Positions 8,514 through 17,292 of a stretch of 48,093 bases of DNA are shown one piece after another. Each line of letters begins with the position of its first letter. Positions within the stretch are counted from its first letter, which is position 1. The notes under the pieces are model-generated. The model had not been told where the DNA came from, did not search any database, and saw only the letters and a list, made by a program, of their open reading frames with translations. Source of the DNA: Bacteroidia bacterium (lineage in GTDB: Bacteria > Bacteroidota > Bacteroidia > Bacteroidales > UBA7960); assembly GCA_007695305.1 (NCBI GenBank), contig REEA01000132.1, forward strand, positions 1 through 48,093, given 5' to 3'. The translations under genes and the position numbers were made by a program.

Positions 8514-8673
8514 GTTTAAATTTTGTAAAAATGTGAAAATGTGAAAATGTCAAATAGTCTATTAACTATCATCTGCTTACTTCCTACTTCTTACTCTTCA
8601 CTTAAGTCCCTCAAGTCCCTTAAGTCTCATCTCCCATCTCCCATAATCATCCCCCTCTGTGGCAAAAACCCTG
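8514..8673 (-). repeat. intergenic modular repeat, copy R3 (upstream of TonB receptor)
   Basis: Part of a 372-bp gap (8449-8820) with no convincing gene. On the minus strand it begins with a segment (plus 8641-8673) matching the first 30 bp of R1 (gccacagagggggatgatt versus gccacacagggggatgatt). It continues through a pyrimidine-rich tract of repeated words (plus 8575-8640: cttacttcc, aagtccct, catctccc) and ends in 8-bp units (plus gtaaaaat 8525-8532, gtgaaaat 8533-8540, gtgaaaat 8541-8548) and an acaaaatttaa box. It points toward the receptor gene, whose ATG is 65 bp away. The rest of the gap (8674-8820) shows nothing. Confidence 0.75.
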
Positions 8674-8820
8674 TTATGAGTGTTTCATCACAAAACAAAC
8701 AACGAAAAGATGCAGAAAGTTTTATATATCAATATATTTATAGACAGGAGTAGTTCCCCATCAATATCACTGATGAATCAGAATATGGCTAAAGTGCCAG
8801 GGATATAAGGCAAAAACGGC

Positions 8821-9204
8821 TTAGAATGGCAGGTCGTCCTGATCGCTGCCTGCAGGATAGGATTCATCTTCAGGCGGTGGCGCATCGAAAGGCGGAGGGC
8901 TACCAGTGGGGGGAAGATGTTCACCCTGATAGGCAGAGTCACTCTCTTTCGAAACTTTCCATGCTCTGACATCTGTGTACCAGCGGTCATTATACTCACG
9001 GCTCTCAATATTGACCGATGCCGTGATCTTTTCCCCATCTTTAAGGGCGAACTGATCAATTTTGTCACCCCAAACGCTTATACATACCTTCCGGGGATAC
9101 TGACCTTCCGTTTCAATGATAAAGTCCTGCTTGCGCCAGGGGCCGTTACGCCCTTCTCCGCTCTGCTCAGGAAGAATAGATATTATCTTGCCGCTGATTT
9201 CCAT
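8821..9204 (-). CDS. DUF3127 protein, OB-like with SSB-type acidic tail
   Basis: The 127-residue protein has a compact beta-rich N-terminal domain (residues 1 to about 85: MEISGKIISILPEQ, KQDFIIETEGQYPRKVCISVWGD cut here by family strands, IESREYNDRWYTDVRAW) of the DUF3127 type found mainly in Bacteroidota. A Pro/Gly/acidic linker follows, and the last residues are DQDDLPF. That end resembles the acidic Phe-terminated tip of single-stranded DNA-binding proteins, which recruits repair enzymes. A single-strand-binding or SSB-accessory role is therefore an inference. The start at 9204 is chosen over 9249 because the promoter at 9247-9279 would not leave room for the longer form. Confidence 0.85.
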   Translation of the reverse strand: MEISGKIISILPEQSGEGRNGPWRKQDFIIETEGQYPRKVCISVWGDKIDQFALKDGEKITASVNIESREYNDRWYTDVRAWKVSKESDSAYQGEHLPPTGSPPPFDAPPPEDESYPAGSDQDDLPF

Positions 9205-9246
9205 AAACAATAAAAGCTTGTGTTGATTAGAATGGTTTAGACAGGT

Positions 9247-9279
9247 CAAAAATACAAGTTTTATTTTGCCTGTGACAAA
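9247..9279 (-). promoter_or_regulatory. consensus Bacteroidota promoter of the DUF3127 gene
   Basis: On the minus strand TTTG (9276-9279), 21 bp, then TATTTTTG (9247-9254), a full match to TTTG-N19-21-TANNTTTG. Transcription would begin near 9240, about 36 bp before the ATG at 9204. Confidence 0.7.
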
Positions 9280-9346
9280 TTTTGGCTATTTTTATGGCGG
9301 TTCAACACCAACTTTTCAATACATTTTTTACCATAATATTTGTTCA

Positions 9347-12247
9347 ATGCGTTCAATACTTATTTTTTTTCTGGCTTTTTTTCTTTTAAGTCCGAAAAGT
9401 GCCTTTTTGCAAACAAACAGGCAAACAGGATTGCGGGAAAATACACCCGCTGTTTTCGCCTTCATCAATGCAGATATTGTAACAGCGCCCGGTGAAATTT
9501 CGCGGCAATCGGTTTTGGTGATCCGCAACGGGATCATTGAGGATGTGGGGCGTAATGCTCCCATACCCGCTGATGCCAGCATCATTGACCTGGAAGGTAA
9601 AATGATTTATCCGGGCTTTATTGATCTGTTTACATCCTATGGCATGGCCGATCCGCAGGAGGAAGAAAACGGTATTTACTGGAATCCCCAAATAAGAAGC
9701 CATCATCGCGCTGCAGATCATTTCCGTCCCGACCCTTCCGGGGCAGCAGCCATGCGGGCCAATGGGTTTACCACCGCACACACCCATTCCGCTCACGGCC
9801 TGCTGAGGGGGTCGGGCAGTATTGTCAGTCTGGGCGACGATATAGCGGCCGGGGTGCTGATCAGTAAAGATGTTTCCCATGTGATGTCGTTTGAAACCTC
9901 CCGGGAACTGGGCAGGGGTTACCCAACCTCTGCAATGGGTTCCGTTGCATTGATCCGGCAGGTGTACCTGGATGCGGGCTGGTACGCAGATGCTCACAGG
10001 GCATTTCTTGCCAATCCCTCGCTGGAACGTCCCGAAACCAATCTGGCACTGCAAAAACTGGCTGATGCCCTGCAAAACCGCACTCCCGTTATCGCTGCCG
10101 CCCGCGATGAGAATTGGTTTCTGCGGGCTGCCGAAATCGCTGAAGAATTCGGTATCAATATGTGGATTAGGGGTAGCGGACATGAATACCGGCGCATAAA
10201 TGCCATAAAAAACACAGGTTTACCGGTGATTCTCCCTATCAACTTCCCGGAACCACCCGATGTGGCGAAACCGGAGCAGTCGTTTCAGGTCTCCCTGGAA
10301 GTCCTGAGGCACTGGTATTTTGCCCCGGAAAACCCGGCCAGATTGCTGGAGGCAGGGATACCTTTCGCCATAACTGCATATGGCAGCGATAACAGGTTCC
10401 TGCGAAATCTGCGTGAAGCGGTAAAACGAGGCCTCCAAAAGGATGATGCCCTGGCTGCCCTTACCACCATACCCGCTGCCATGCTGAATATCAACCATCT
10501 CTACGGAACCATCGAAAGAGGGAAGGCGGCGAATTTTATTGTTTCGGAAGGAGAGCTTTTTGAAAATAACAACGATATCCTTGAAGTCTGGATTGACGGA
10601 AGAGCCTATGTTGTAAAGTCACCGCGGGAAAAGCCGGCAGGAAAATGGAACCTGGTATCGATGAAATTCCCGGAAGATGCCTCCATGGAGATCAGCGAGC
10701 AAAATCAACGTCTGCGTGGAACCATAACCATTGGCGACAATAGCACCCGCCTGGAAAAAGCAGCGTTTGACGGCCACAGGCTAACCGCCAAATTTGCAGG
10801 TGATTCAGTTGGGCTGGTTGGGATATACAGGTTGTCGGCCCACCTTGGTGGTGATGAAATGCTGGGTATCGGCGAAAATGCTGCCGGTACATTTTTTACC
10901 TGGACTGCTAAACGATCAGAGAACACCAACGAAGATGATGAGGAAACAGATTCGGAGCCTTTTGCCGAACTGGAGCTGCCTGAACGTTTTCCCTCCATGG
11001 AATATGGTTTTCCGGCTATTCCTGCGCAGCCACGGCATGTAATGATTCGCAATGCCACCATTTGGACGCAGGGGCCACAGGGAATCCTGGAGAATGCTGA
11101 CATGCTGGTATCCGATGGGCATATTGCCGAGGTGGGCTTTGGACTGGATGCGCCCCGCCGGACAGTAGAAATTGACGGCAGCGGCATGCATGTGACCCCC
11201 GGCCTGATAGACCCCCATATCCATACCAGCATCGCAGGCGGCGTAAACGAGGTTGGAGATGCGATCACATCCGAAACGCGGATCACGGATGTGATGCATG
11301 GGGATAATGTATGGATTTACAGGTTGCTTGCCGGTGGCATCACGTCGGCAACCTTATTCCATGGCTCCGCCAATCCCATTGGTGGCCAGAATGCCGTGAT
11401 CAAAATGCGATGGGGCAGGCTTCCCGGCGAAATGCTCATCGAAGATGCTGCACCCGGGCTGAAGTTTGCCCTTGGTGAAAACGTGAAACAAATGCAGGAT
11501 CGCTATCCCAACAGTCGCCAGGGCACCGAACAGATCATCCGCGATGCCTTGCAGGCTGCCCTTGAGTATGAGATGAACCATGAACGATGGCAGAGAACAA
11601 AGGAAGGCATACCTCCCCGCCGCGATCTTCAGCTGGAAGCCATCCTGGAGGTCATCAACGGCGAAAGAATAGCGCATGTGCACGCTTACAGACAGGATGA
11701 AATGCTCATGATGATGCGGGTGGCCGAAGACTTCGGCTTTACCATCGGTTCTTTTGAACACACGCTGGAAGGATACAAGATTGCCAATGAACTGAAAGCC
11801 CACGGCGCCGGTGCCGTTGTCTGGACCGACTGGTCATCATTCAAGGTGGAAGCCCACGACGGCATTTTGTACAATGCACGGTTGCTGAACGATGTGGGCG
11901 TGCTCACCTCCCTGCATTCAGACAACACCCAACTGGCCACCAGGATGAACTGGGAAGCAGCAAAAACCATGATGACAGGTGTATCTGAAACCGATGCCAT
12001 GAATTTTATCACGCTGCACCCCGCCAAAATCATGGGTATCGATCACCGGGTGGGTTCGCTGGAAGCCGGAAAGGATGCAGATTTTGTAATCTGGAATGCC
12101 CACCCCCTGTCTTCTTTTTCTATACCCCAGCAAACATGGCTGGACGGTATAAAGTATTTTGATGCGGAAGAGGATCAGCAACTTTACGAAGAGGTGAAAA
12201 GAGAAAGGGCGTTGATCATAAGCAGGATCATTGAAGATGCCAATTAG
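9347..12247 (+). CDS. secreted double-module amidohydrolase (imidazolonepropionase-like)
   Basis: The 966-residue protein has a signal peptide (SILIFFLAFFLLSPKSAF) and two amidohydrolase modules. The first (about residues 40-440) keeps the fold signatures, for example GKMIYPGFIDLF and a late GTIERGKAANFIV, but has DLFTSYG where active enzymes have HxH, so its metal site looks lost. The second (about 560-960) has an intact DPHIHTS (H624, H626), plus later His residues (AHVHAYR, FEHTLEG) and an Asp in LHSDNTQ, as expected for a metal-dependent hydrolase. The substrate is unknown; cyclic amides or peptide-like compounds are known for relatives. The ATG at 9347 is chosen over 9266 because it starts the signal peptide. 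A shorter paralogue follows. Confidence 0.85.
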   Translation: MRSILIFFLAFFLLSPKSAFLQTNRQTGLRENTPAVFAFINADIVTAPGEISRQSVLVIRNGIIEDVGRNAPIPADASIIDLEGKMIYPGFIDLFTSYGMADPQEEENGIYWNPQIRSHHRAADHFRPDPSGAAAMRANGFTTAHTHSAHGLLRGSGSIVSLGDDIAAGVLISKDVSHVMSFETSRELGRGYPTSAMGSVALIRQVYLDAGWYADAHRAFLANPSLERPETNLALQKLADALQNRTPVIAAARDENWFLRAAEIAEEFGINMWIRGSGHEYRRINAIKNTGLPVILPINFPEPPDVAKPEQSFQVSLEVLRHWYFAPENPARLLEAGIPFAITAYGSDNRFLRNLREAVKRGLQKDDALAALTTIPAAMLNINHLYGTIERGKAANFIVSEGELFENNNDILEVWIDGRAYVVKSPREKPAGKWNLVSMKFPEDASMEISEQNQRLRGTITIGDNSTRLEKAAFDGHRLTAKFAGDSVGLVGIYRLSAHLGGDEMLGIGENAAGTFFTWTAKRSENTNEDDEETDSEPFAELELPERFPSMEYGFPAIPAQPRHVMIRNATIWTQGPQGILENADMLVSDGHIAEVGFGLDAPRRTVEIDGSGMHVTPGLIDPHIHTSIAGGVNEVGDAITSETRITDVMHGDNVWIYRLLAGGITSATLFHGSANPIGGQNAVIKMRWGRLPGEMLIEDAAPGLKFALGENVKQMQDRYPNSRQGTEQIIRDALQAALEYEMNHERWQRTKEGIPPRRDLQLEAILEVINGERIAHVHAYRQDEMLMMMRVAEDFGFTIGSFEHTLEGYKIANELKAHGAGAVVWTDWSSFKVEAHDGILYNARLLNDVGVLTSLHSDNTQLATRMNWEAAKTMMTGVSETDAMNFITLHPAKIMGIDHRVGSLEAGKDADFVIWNAHPLSSFSIPQQTWLDGIKYFDAEEDQQLYEEVKRERALIISRIIEDAN

Positions 12248-12461
12248 CGCAAATGCTAAGGGTCGCACGCTGCGAAAGCCGATTGCATCCGTGTTGACCC
12301 GCGAGCGAAACATCCGCCCGGATCCGCGTTCAGAAAGAAGACCGAAAAACGAAACCATGATGCTTAAACACTAAAGAAAATATATACAGATGACCAAGCC
12401 GCTTTCAAAAACCAGAAATTCACACAAAAGAAACACAACAATCCATATTGTTTTTATGATC

Positions 12462-13754
12462 ATGAAAAGCACCATACAGAACATTCAGGCATTCAGAATA
12501 ATGTCTCTGGTTGTATTAACAGGTTGGTTTTGTGGTCTGCCGGCGCAGATACCGGCACCACCGCAATCTCACCCGGTTGCCATAACCGAGGGTACTATCC
12601 ACACCATCACGGATGGAGTTATAGAGAATGGGACCCTTGTTTTTGAAGACGGCATCATTGTGTCGGTAGGACAAGGGGTGGAAATCCCTGCCGGAGCCGA
12701 AGTGATTGATGCCACCGGCAAGCATGTGTACCCCGGATTTATTCACGGGCGCACCGGTATTGGGCTGATGGAAATTTCCAGGATTCGGGAGAGTACAGAC
12801 CTCCGTGAAACCGGGCAAATCAATCCCAATATACGTGCTCAGGTTGCCTTTCATCCGGCCAGTGAACACCTTCCGGTGGCTGCGGTGCATGGTGTTACAA
12901 CAGTTGTGCCTACACCCGGGGGGAGTCTGATTTCCGGACAATTGTCTGCTATGATGACCGACGGCTGGACATGGGAACAGATGACACTCCGTGAAGGAAT
13001 CGGGATGGCGGTTGAATGGCCTTCCATGAATGACATGGACGCTTACCGTGCAAGCATGGATATTCTGCAGGAAGCTTTTGACAAAGCGCGGCGGTACAAA
13101 ACTGCCAGGAAGGCCATGGAAGAAGGAAACAGTGAATGGCATCCGGCAGACATACGATGGGAAGCGATGATACCCGTGTTGGCAGGAGAAATGCCTGTTT
13201 TCATTTCCGTTGGCGAAATCAGGCAGATACAGGCAGCCATCTCCTGGGCTGAAAGTGAAAATTTGAAACCGGTCCTGGTGGGAAACAGGGATATTGACCT
13301 TGTGGCCGACCAACTGGCCCATAAAAACATACCGGTTATGCTTGCCGGGGTGATATCGGGTCCGATAAGGCAGTGGCAGCAATATGGTGAAGGATACAGA
13401 ACAGCCAAGATTCTGTACCGGGCAGGTGTATCATTTTGCATCGCCGGTGATGCCGGTCCTGCGTCTGCATACCGGATACATCACCATGCAGCATCTGCCG
13501 TTGCCTTTGGCCTGCCGGAAGAATATGCCCTGAAGGCCATCACCATCAATGCGGCAAAAATTTTGGGAATCGATGACCTGACAGGGAGCATAGAACCCGG
13601 CAAACATGCCACTCTCATGATCACCAACGGAAATCCACTGGAATTATGGACAAAAAAAGAACAGGTGTTTATCAAGGGAAGAAAAATTGACATGGTTGAC
13701 AAGCATCTGAGACTATTTGAAAGATACATGGAAAAATTCCGACAGGAGTTATAA
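12462..13754 (+). CDS. amidohydrolase family protein with degenerate metal site, secreted
   Basis: The 430-residue protein has a signal peptide and one amidohydrolase module related to the N-terminal half of its upstream neighbour. The N-terminal beta-sandwich and hallmark GKHVYPGFIHGRTGIG are present, but HxH is reduced to a single His followed by GRTG. The final segment INAAKILGIDDLTGSIEPG is the standard end of the family. A cluster IHHHAAS sits near residue 343. It may be non-catalytic and form a complex with the neighbour; this is inference. The start at 12462 puts the signal peptide at the N-terminus; 12390 would add an unlikely 24-residue basic leader. The 214-bp gap before it shows nothing notable. 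Confidence 0.8.
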   Translation: MKSTIQNIQAFRIMSLVVLTGWFCGLPAQIPAPPQSHPVAITEGTIHTITDGVIENGTLVFEDGIIVSVGQGVEIPAGAEVIDATGKHVYPGFIHGRTGIGLMEISRIRESTDLRETGQINPNIRAQVAFHPASEHLPVAAVHGVTTVVPTPGGSLISGQLSAMMTDGWTWEQMTLREGIGMAVEWPSMNDMDAYRASMDILQEAFDKARRYKTARKAMEEGNSEWHPADIRWEAMIPVLAGEMPVFISVGEIRQIQAAISWAESENLKPVLVGNRDIDLVADQLAHKNIPVMLAGVISGPIRQWQQYGEGYRTAKILYRAGVSFCIAGDAGPASAYRIHHHAASAVAFGLPEEYALKAITINAAKILGIDDLTGSIEPGKHATLMITNGNPLELWTKKEQVFIKGRKIDMVDKHLRLFERYMEKFRQEL

Positions 13755-13843
13755 GATGTATTCCTCGTTTTTTGGTAAATAGGGTGAAACGCCCATGTCG
13801 AAAATCCCGACCATTCGGGGACAGGATTCTTTAACACACAAGA

Positions 13844-13971
13844 GGATGATTATGGGCGTTGAAGAAACGAGGATGCGAGGATGCGCCATCAAAAGAGCGA
13901 ACGAGATCACAGCCATAAGCAAGCCCGGACATTTCGACATTTCGACATTTTCACATTTCGACAAATTATAA
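13844..13971 (+). repeat. intergenic modular repeat, copy R2 (upstream of coiled-coil lipoprotein)
   Basis: Lies in a 353-bp gap without genes. The order is gatgattatggg, one 16-bp unit gaagaaacgaggatgc (13861-13876) with gaggatgcg, a middle segment near-identical to R1 (gcgaacgag, agccata, gcaagcccgga), four 8-bp units (gacatttc, gacatttc, gacatttt, cacatttc; 13928-13959), and gacaaattataa (13960-13971). It differs from R1 mainly by lacking one 16-bp unit and by changes in the last two 8-bp units. It ends 136 bp before the next ATG on the same strand. Confidence 0.85.
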
Positions 13972-14107
13972 ATAGATAAAAGCATGAAATTTGTGCATGA
14001 TGCCATTTAAATCAGTTTTTTTTATTAAATTTCGAAAAATCTGAAAAATCTAAATGGATCGTGTATCCTGAATAAATCACTCAAAGCCTAACCTAAAAAA
14101 AAAGATT

Positions 14108-14530
14108 ATGAAAACTGAACGAAAATCTTATTACAGCCTGTTAACCCTCACAGGTATGTTCATTATTTCTCTTTTCCTTTGGTCTTGCGGCGGTGGCCAT
14201 AATCAGGCCCAAAAAAGGAAACTGGAAGAAGTGAAAGAGGATACTGAACTTCAGTTCCGTCAACTGAGAAATGACGTGGAAAAAAGAATCAACTTTTTGG
14301 ATGAACAGATTGAAGAAGCTTCCGGAGAAGTAAGGGAAGAGCTCAAAGAAGCGCGTGCCGAATTAAAAAAACAGATTGAAAAAATAGACGAAAAATGTGA
14401 GCATGTGCGCAAAGCAACACTTGAAACATGGGAGTCAGTAAGAAATTCCGCGCAGCAACGCTACCGGGAAGTCCGGTCTTCCACCAATGAAATTACCAAA
14501 AAAATCAATGAATTACTGGAAGACGATTAA
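14108..14530 (+). CDS. coiled-coil lipoprotein, function unknown
   Basis: The 140-residue protein has a lipoprotein signal (FLWSC, Cys27 followed by GGG) and then an almost entirely charged helix of about 105 residues with heptad-like spacing, rich in Glu, Lys and Arg (for example EVREELKEARAELKKQIEK). The likely form is a membrane-tethered coiled coil in the periplasm or at the outer membrane. No named domain is recognised. A rho-independent terminator follows at once, so it appears to be a single-gene unit. Confidence 0.75.
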   Translation: MKTERKSYYSLLTLTGMFIISLFLWSCGGGHNQAQKRKLEEVKEDTELQFRQLRNDVEKRINFLDEQIEEASGEVREELKEARAELKKQIEKIDEKCEHVRKATLETWESVRNSAQQRYREVRSSTNEITKKINELLEDD

Positions 14531-14560
14531 CAGATCACAAACATCTGAACTGCTTTTGGT

Positions 14561-14600
14561 AAGACCCGGATTGCAAGCGCTGCTCTCCGGGTCTTTCTTT
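14561..14600 (+). terminator. rho-independent terminator of the lipoprotein gene
   Basis: A perfect 10-bp stem, AAGACCCGGA (14561-14570) with TCCGGGTCTT (14586-14595), a 15-nt loop, and a T-rich tail TCTTT. The tail provides the TTTG (14599-14602) of the next promoter. Confidence 0.8.
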
Positions 14601-14629
14601 TGGCTGATCACGAAAAATGACTACCTTTG
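14599..14629 (+). promoter_or_regulatory. consensus promoter of feoAB
   Basis: TTTG (14599-14602), 19 bp, TACCTTTG (14622-14629), a full match to the Bacteroidota promoter consensus. Transcription would start near 14636, about 34 bp before the ATG. Confidence 0.75.
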
Positions 14630-14634
14630 CCATG

Positions 14635-14656
14635 TCTTAATTAAATCTTAATAAAA
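14635..14656 (+). repeat. 11-bp tandem direct repeat at the feoAB start site, possible operator
   Basis: TCTTAATTAAA (14635-14645) is followed directly by TCTTAATAAAA (14646-14656), 10 of 11 bases the same. The repeat spacing is one DNA helical turn and the pair covers the predicted transcription start, so an iron-responsive regulator site is possible. Confidence 0.5.
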
Positions 14657-14669
14657 GTAATATTTGAAG

Positions 14670-17207
14670 ATGTCGCTGACCTTATTTGATCTTCAAAATG
14701 GCGAAAAAGGTATCATTGCCAAAGTGAAAGGGCGCGGTGCTTTTCGACGCAGAATCATAGAAATGGGTTTCCTGACGGGCAAAACGGTTCAGGTGATCAA
14801 AAAAGCCCCGCTGCGCGATCCCATTGAATACAACATCATGGGATACAATGTATCCCTTCGCCGCAGTGAGGCCCGGCTGATCGAAGTGATCCCGGAGAAA
14901 GAATTCCGCCCTGTTAAAGAAAAAACATTCGATGGTGTTCTGTTATCTGAAAAAGCCATTACGTTCAGAAAACCCGGCAGCACCATCAATGTGGCACTGG
15001 TAGGAAACCCCAACAGCGGCAAAACAACATTTTTCAACCATGCTTCCGGATCAAGGGAAAGGGTTGGAAACTACAGTGGAGTAACTGTAGAAGCAAAGGA
15101 AGCATATTACGACCTGAAAGGTTACCGTTTCAATATCACAGACCTCCCGGGAACCTATTCCATATCAGCATACTCACCTGAAGAGATTTTTGTAAGGGAC
15201 TTCATTACAGAAAAGCTTCCCGATGTGGTGATCAACATTGTGGATGCATCCAACCTGGAACGTAACCTATACCTCACCACCCAGCTCATCGATATGGACG
15301 TCCGCGTGGTGATGGTATTGAACATGTATGATGAAATGCAGGAGAAAGGGGATGTGCTTGATTATGAAAACCTTGGAAAAATGATCGGTATCCCTATCAT
15401 CCCTGCTGTGAGCCATAAGGGGAAAGGCATCCAGGATGTATTCAGCAAGGTGATAGAGGTGTATGAAGACCAGGACGAAACCATCAGGCACATCCACATC
15501 AATCATGGTCCTTTGGTGGAGGATTCGGTGATAAGGATACAGGAAAAAATCAAAGTGCAGGGTAATGAGAATCTTACAGACCTGATCTCTTCACGTTTCC
15601 TGGCGATCAAACTGCTGGAAAACGACAAGCATGCCATCCAAAAGATCAGACAACACTGCCACAACCATAAGGACATACTGGAACTGGCTGCCAATGAATC
15701 GGAAAAACTGGAAAGGGAGTTTGGGGAACCGACGGAATCGGCTATTACCGACCTGAAATATGGCTTTATAGCCGGTGCCCTGAAAGAAACCCTCACACCC
15801 GGGGAGTCTGAGAAAAGAAAGGCCAGTGAGATCATTGACACCTTTCTTACCCATAAACTTTTCGGTTTCCCCATCTTTCTCTTTTTGATGTGGGTCATGT
15901 TTTCCATTACCTTTATTTTGGGAAGCTACCCAATGGATTGGATAGAATCGGGCGTAGAGCACCTGGGAGGGTTTCTGGATGACCGTATGACTGCCGGTCC
16001 TTTCAAGGATATGCTTATCAACGGTGTTGTAAGCGGTGTGGGCGGCGTGATCGTATTTCTGCCCAACATCATGATCCTCTTCTTTTTCATCAGCCTCATG
16101 GAAGATACGGGGTATATGTCGCGAGCCGTGTTCATCATGGACAAACTGATGCACAAGATCGGCCTGCACGGCAAATCGTTTATACCCTTGCTGATGGGCT
16201 TCGGTTGCAATGTGCCGGCGATCATGGCCACTCGTACATTGGAAAACCGCAATGACCGGATGATCACCATGCTCATCAATCCATTTATTTCCTGTAGTGC
16301 ACGACTTCCCATTTATGTGCTGTTTATTTCAGCATTTTTTGTGGAATACCGTGGTACAATGCTCTTTCTGATTTACACAACAGGGATACTGGTAGCCATC
16401 GGTATGGCTTTGTTGTTAAAACGATTCATGTTCCGCACCCGGGAGGCACCATTTGTGATGGAACTGCCCCCTTACCGCATTCCCACCATGAAAGCCATCA
16501 CCTTGCACATGTGGAGCCGGGCAGTGCATTATCTGAAAAAGATCAGCGGTATCATACTGATTGCTTCTATCATTATCTGGGCATTGGGTTATTTTCCCAA
16601 TGGATCGAACTACACCGACAAACTGGCTGAAAAAACCGCAGCCATTGAAGAGTCATTCGAAAGACAAATGGAAGAAGCTGCCGGTGATTCGAACACGGAA
16701 ACGGTTTCCCTTGCAAGTATTGAAAAAGAAAAGGAGCTCGCGATCCGGAACCTGGAAGCCCAGCTATACCTGGAAAGGCAGGAAAACAGCTATATCGGTC
16801 GCCTTGGTAAAACTATACAACCCCTTATGTCACCATTGGGGTTCGACTGGAAGATGACCATCAGCATTCTTTCGGGAGTGGCTGCCAAAGAAATCGTGGT
16901 AAGCACACTGGCCGTACTTTACCAGGTAGATGAATCGGTTCAGGCACACAGCCAGTCGCTGGTGGAAAAAATTCAGGGCCAAACCCATGCTTCCGGACCA
17001 CGTGCAGGGGAACCGGTATTTACCCCCCTGGTTGCACTGGCATTTATGTTGTTTAGCCTGCTATACTTCCCTTGTATCGGGGTGATTGCCACCATATCGC
17101 GCGAAGCAGGCCACTGGAAATGGGGTCTGTTTACCGTTGTATATACAACCATTACCGCATGGGTAGTATCTTTCCTGGTTTACCAGGTGGGCAGTCTGTT
17201 CTGGTAA
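14670..17207 (+). CDS. feoB: ferrous iron transporter FeoB with N-terminal FeoA domain
   Basis: The 845-residue inner-membrane GTPase-linked Fe(II) importer has FeoA fused at the front (residues 1 to about 75, SH3-like, with RRIIEMGFLTGKTV). The G domain follows: G1 GNPNSGKTT (about 112-120), G2 in VGNYSGVT, G3 DLPGTYS, G4 NMYD, G5 near SHKGKG. Then come the GDI helical region and the membrane core with Gate motifs (MGFGCNVPAIMATRT, CSARLPIY). A charged insert occurs around 670-710. A TTG at 14664 is possible but the ATG at 14670 is preferred. A Cys-rich peptide gene follows. Confidence 0.96.
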   Translation: MSLTLFDLQNGEKGIIAKVKGRGAFRRRIIEMGFLTGKTVQVIKKAPLRDPIEYNIMGYNVSLRRSEARLIEVIPEKEFRPVKEKTFDGVLLSEKAITFRKPGSTINVALVGNPNSGKTTFFNHASGSRERVGNYSGVTVEAKEAYYDLKGYRFNITDLPGTYSISAYSPEEIFVRDFITEKLPDVVINIVDASNLERNLYLTTQLIDMDVRVVMVLNMYDEMQEKGDVLDYENLGKMIGIPIIPAVSHKGKGIQDVFSKVIEVYEDQDETIRHIHINHGPLVEDSVIRIQEKIKVQGNENLTDLISSRFLAIKLLENDKHAIQKIRQHCHNHKDILELAANESEKLEREFGEPTESAITDLKYGFIAGALKETLTPGESEKRKASEIIDTFLTHKLFGFPIFLFLMWVMFSITFILGSYPMDWIESGVEHLGGFLDDRMTAGPFKDMLINGVVSGVGGVIVFLPNIMILFFFISLMEDTGYMSRAVFIMDKLMHKIGLHGKSFIPLLMGFGCNVPAIMATRTLENRNDRMITMLINPFISCSARLPIYVLFISAFFVEYRGTMLFLIYTTGILVAIGMALLLKRFMFRTREAPFVMELPPYRIPTMKAITLHMWSRAVHYLKKISGIILIASIIIWALGYFPNGSNYTDKLAEKTAAIEESFERQMEEAAGDSNTETVSLASIEKEKELAIRNLEAQLYLERQENSYIGRLGKTIQPLMSPLGFDWKMTISILSGVAAKEIVVSTLAVLYQVDESVQAHSQSLVEKIQGQTHASGPRAGEPVFTPLVALAFMLFSLLYFPCIGVIATISREAGHWKWGLFTVVYTTITAWVVSFLVYQVGSLFW

Positions 17208-17292
17208 GCTTTTGGGCAATTACTTATGGGATACAACTTGTAAGAAAGATTTTTAAACTGAATAATTTGACAGACTCTAATTACACAGACCC

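Noticed and set aside
8541-8753. 70-residue plus-strand open frame between the receptor and DUF3127 genes
   Set aside because: Its translation is the word repeats of R3 (KSLKSLKS, LPSPIIIPL); low-complexity non-coding DNA.
9386-10183. 265-residue open frame on the minus strand inside the double amidohydrolase gene
   Set aside because: It lies opposite a clearly coding region with strong family signatures; its translation has no recognisable motifs.
12516-13382. 288-residue minus-strand open frame inside the second amidohydrolase gene
   Set aside because: A shadow of the real gene, with His- and Pro-rich translation and no motifs.
13801-13830. Small hairpin CCCGA/TCGGG after the second amidohydrolase
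   Set aside because: Five base pairs and no T tract; not a convincing terminator.
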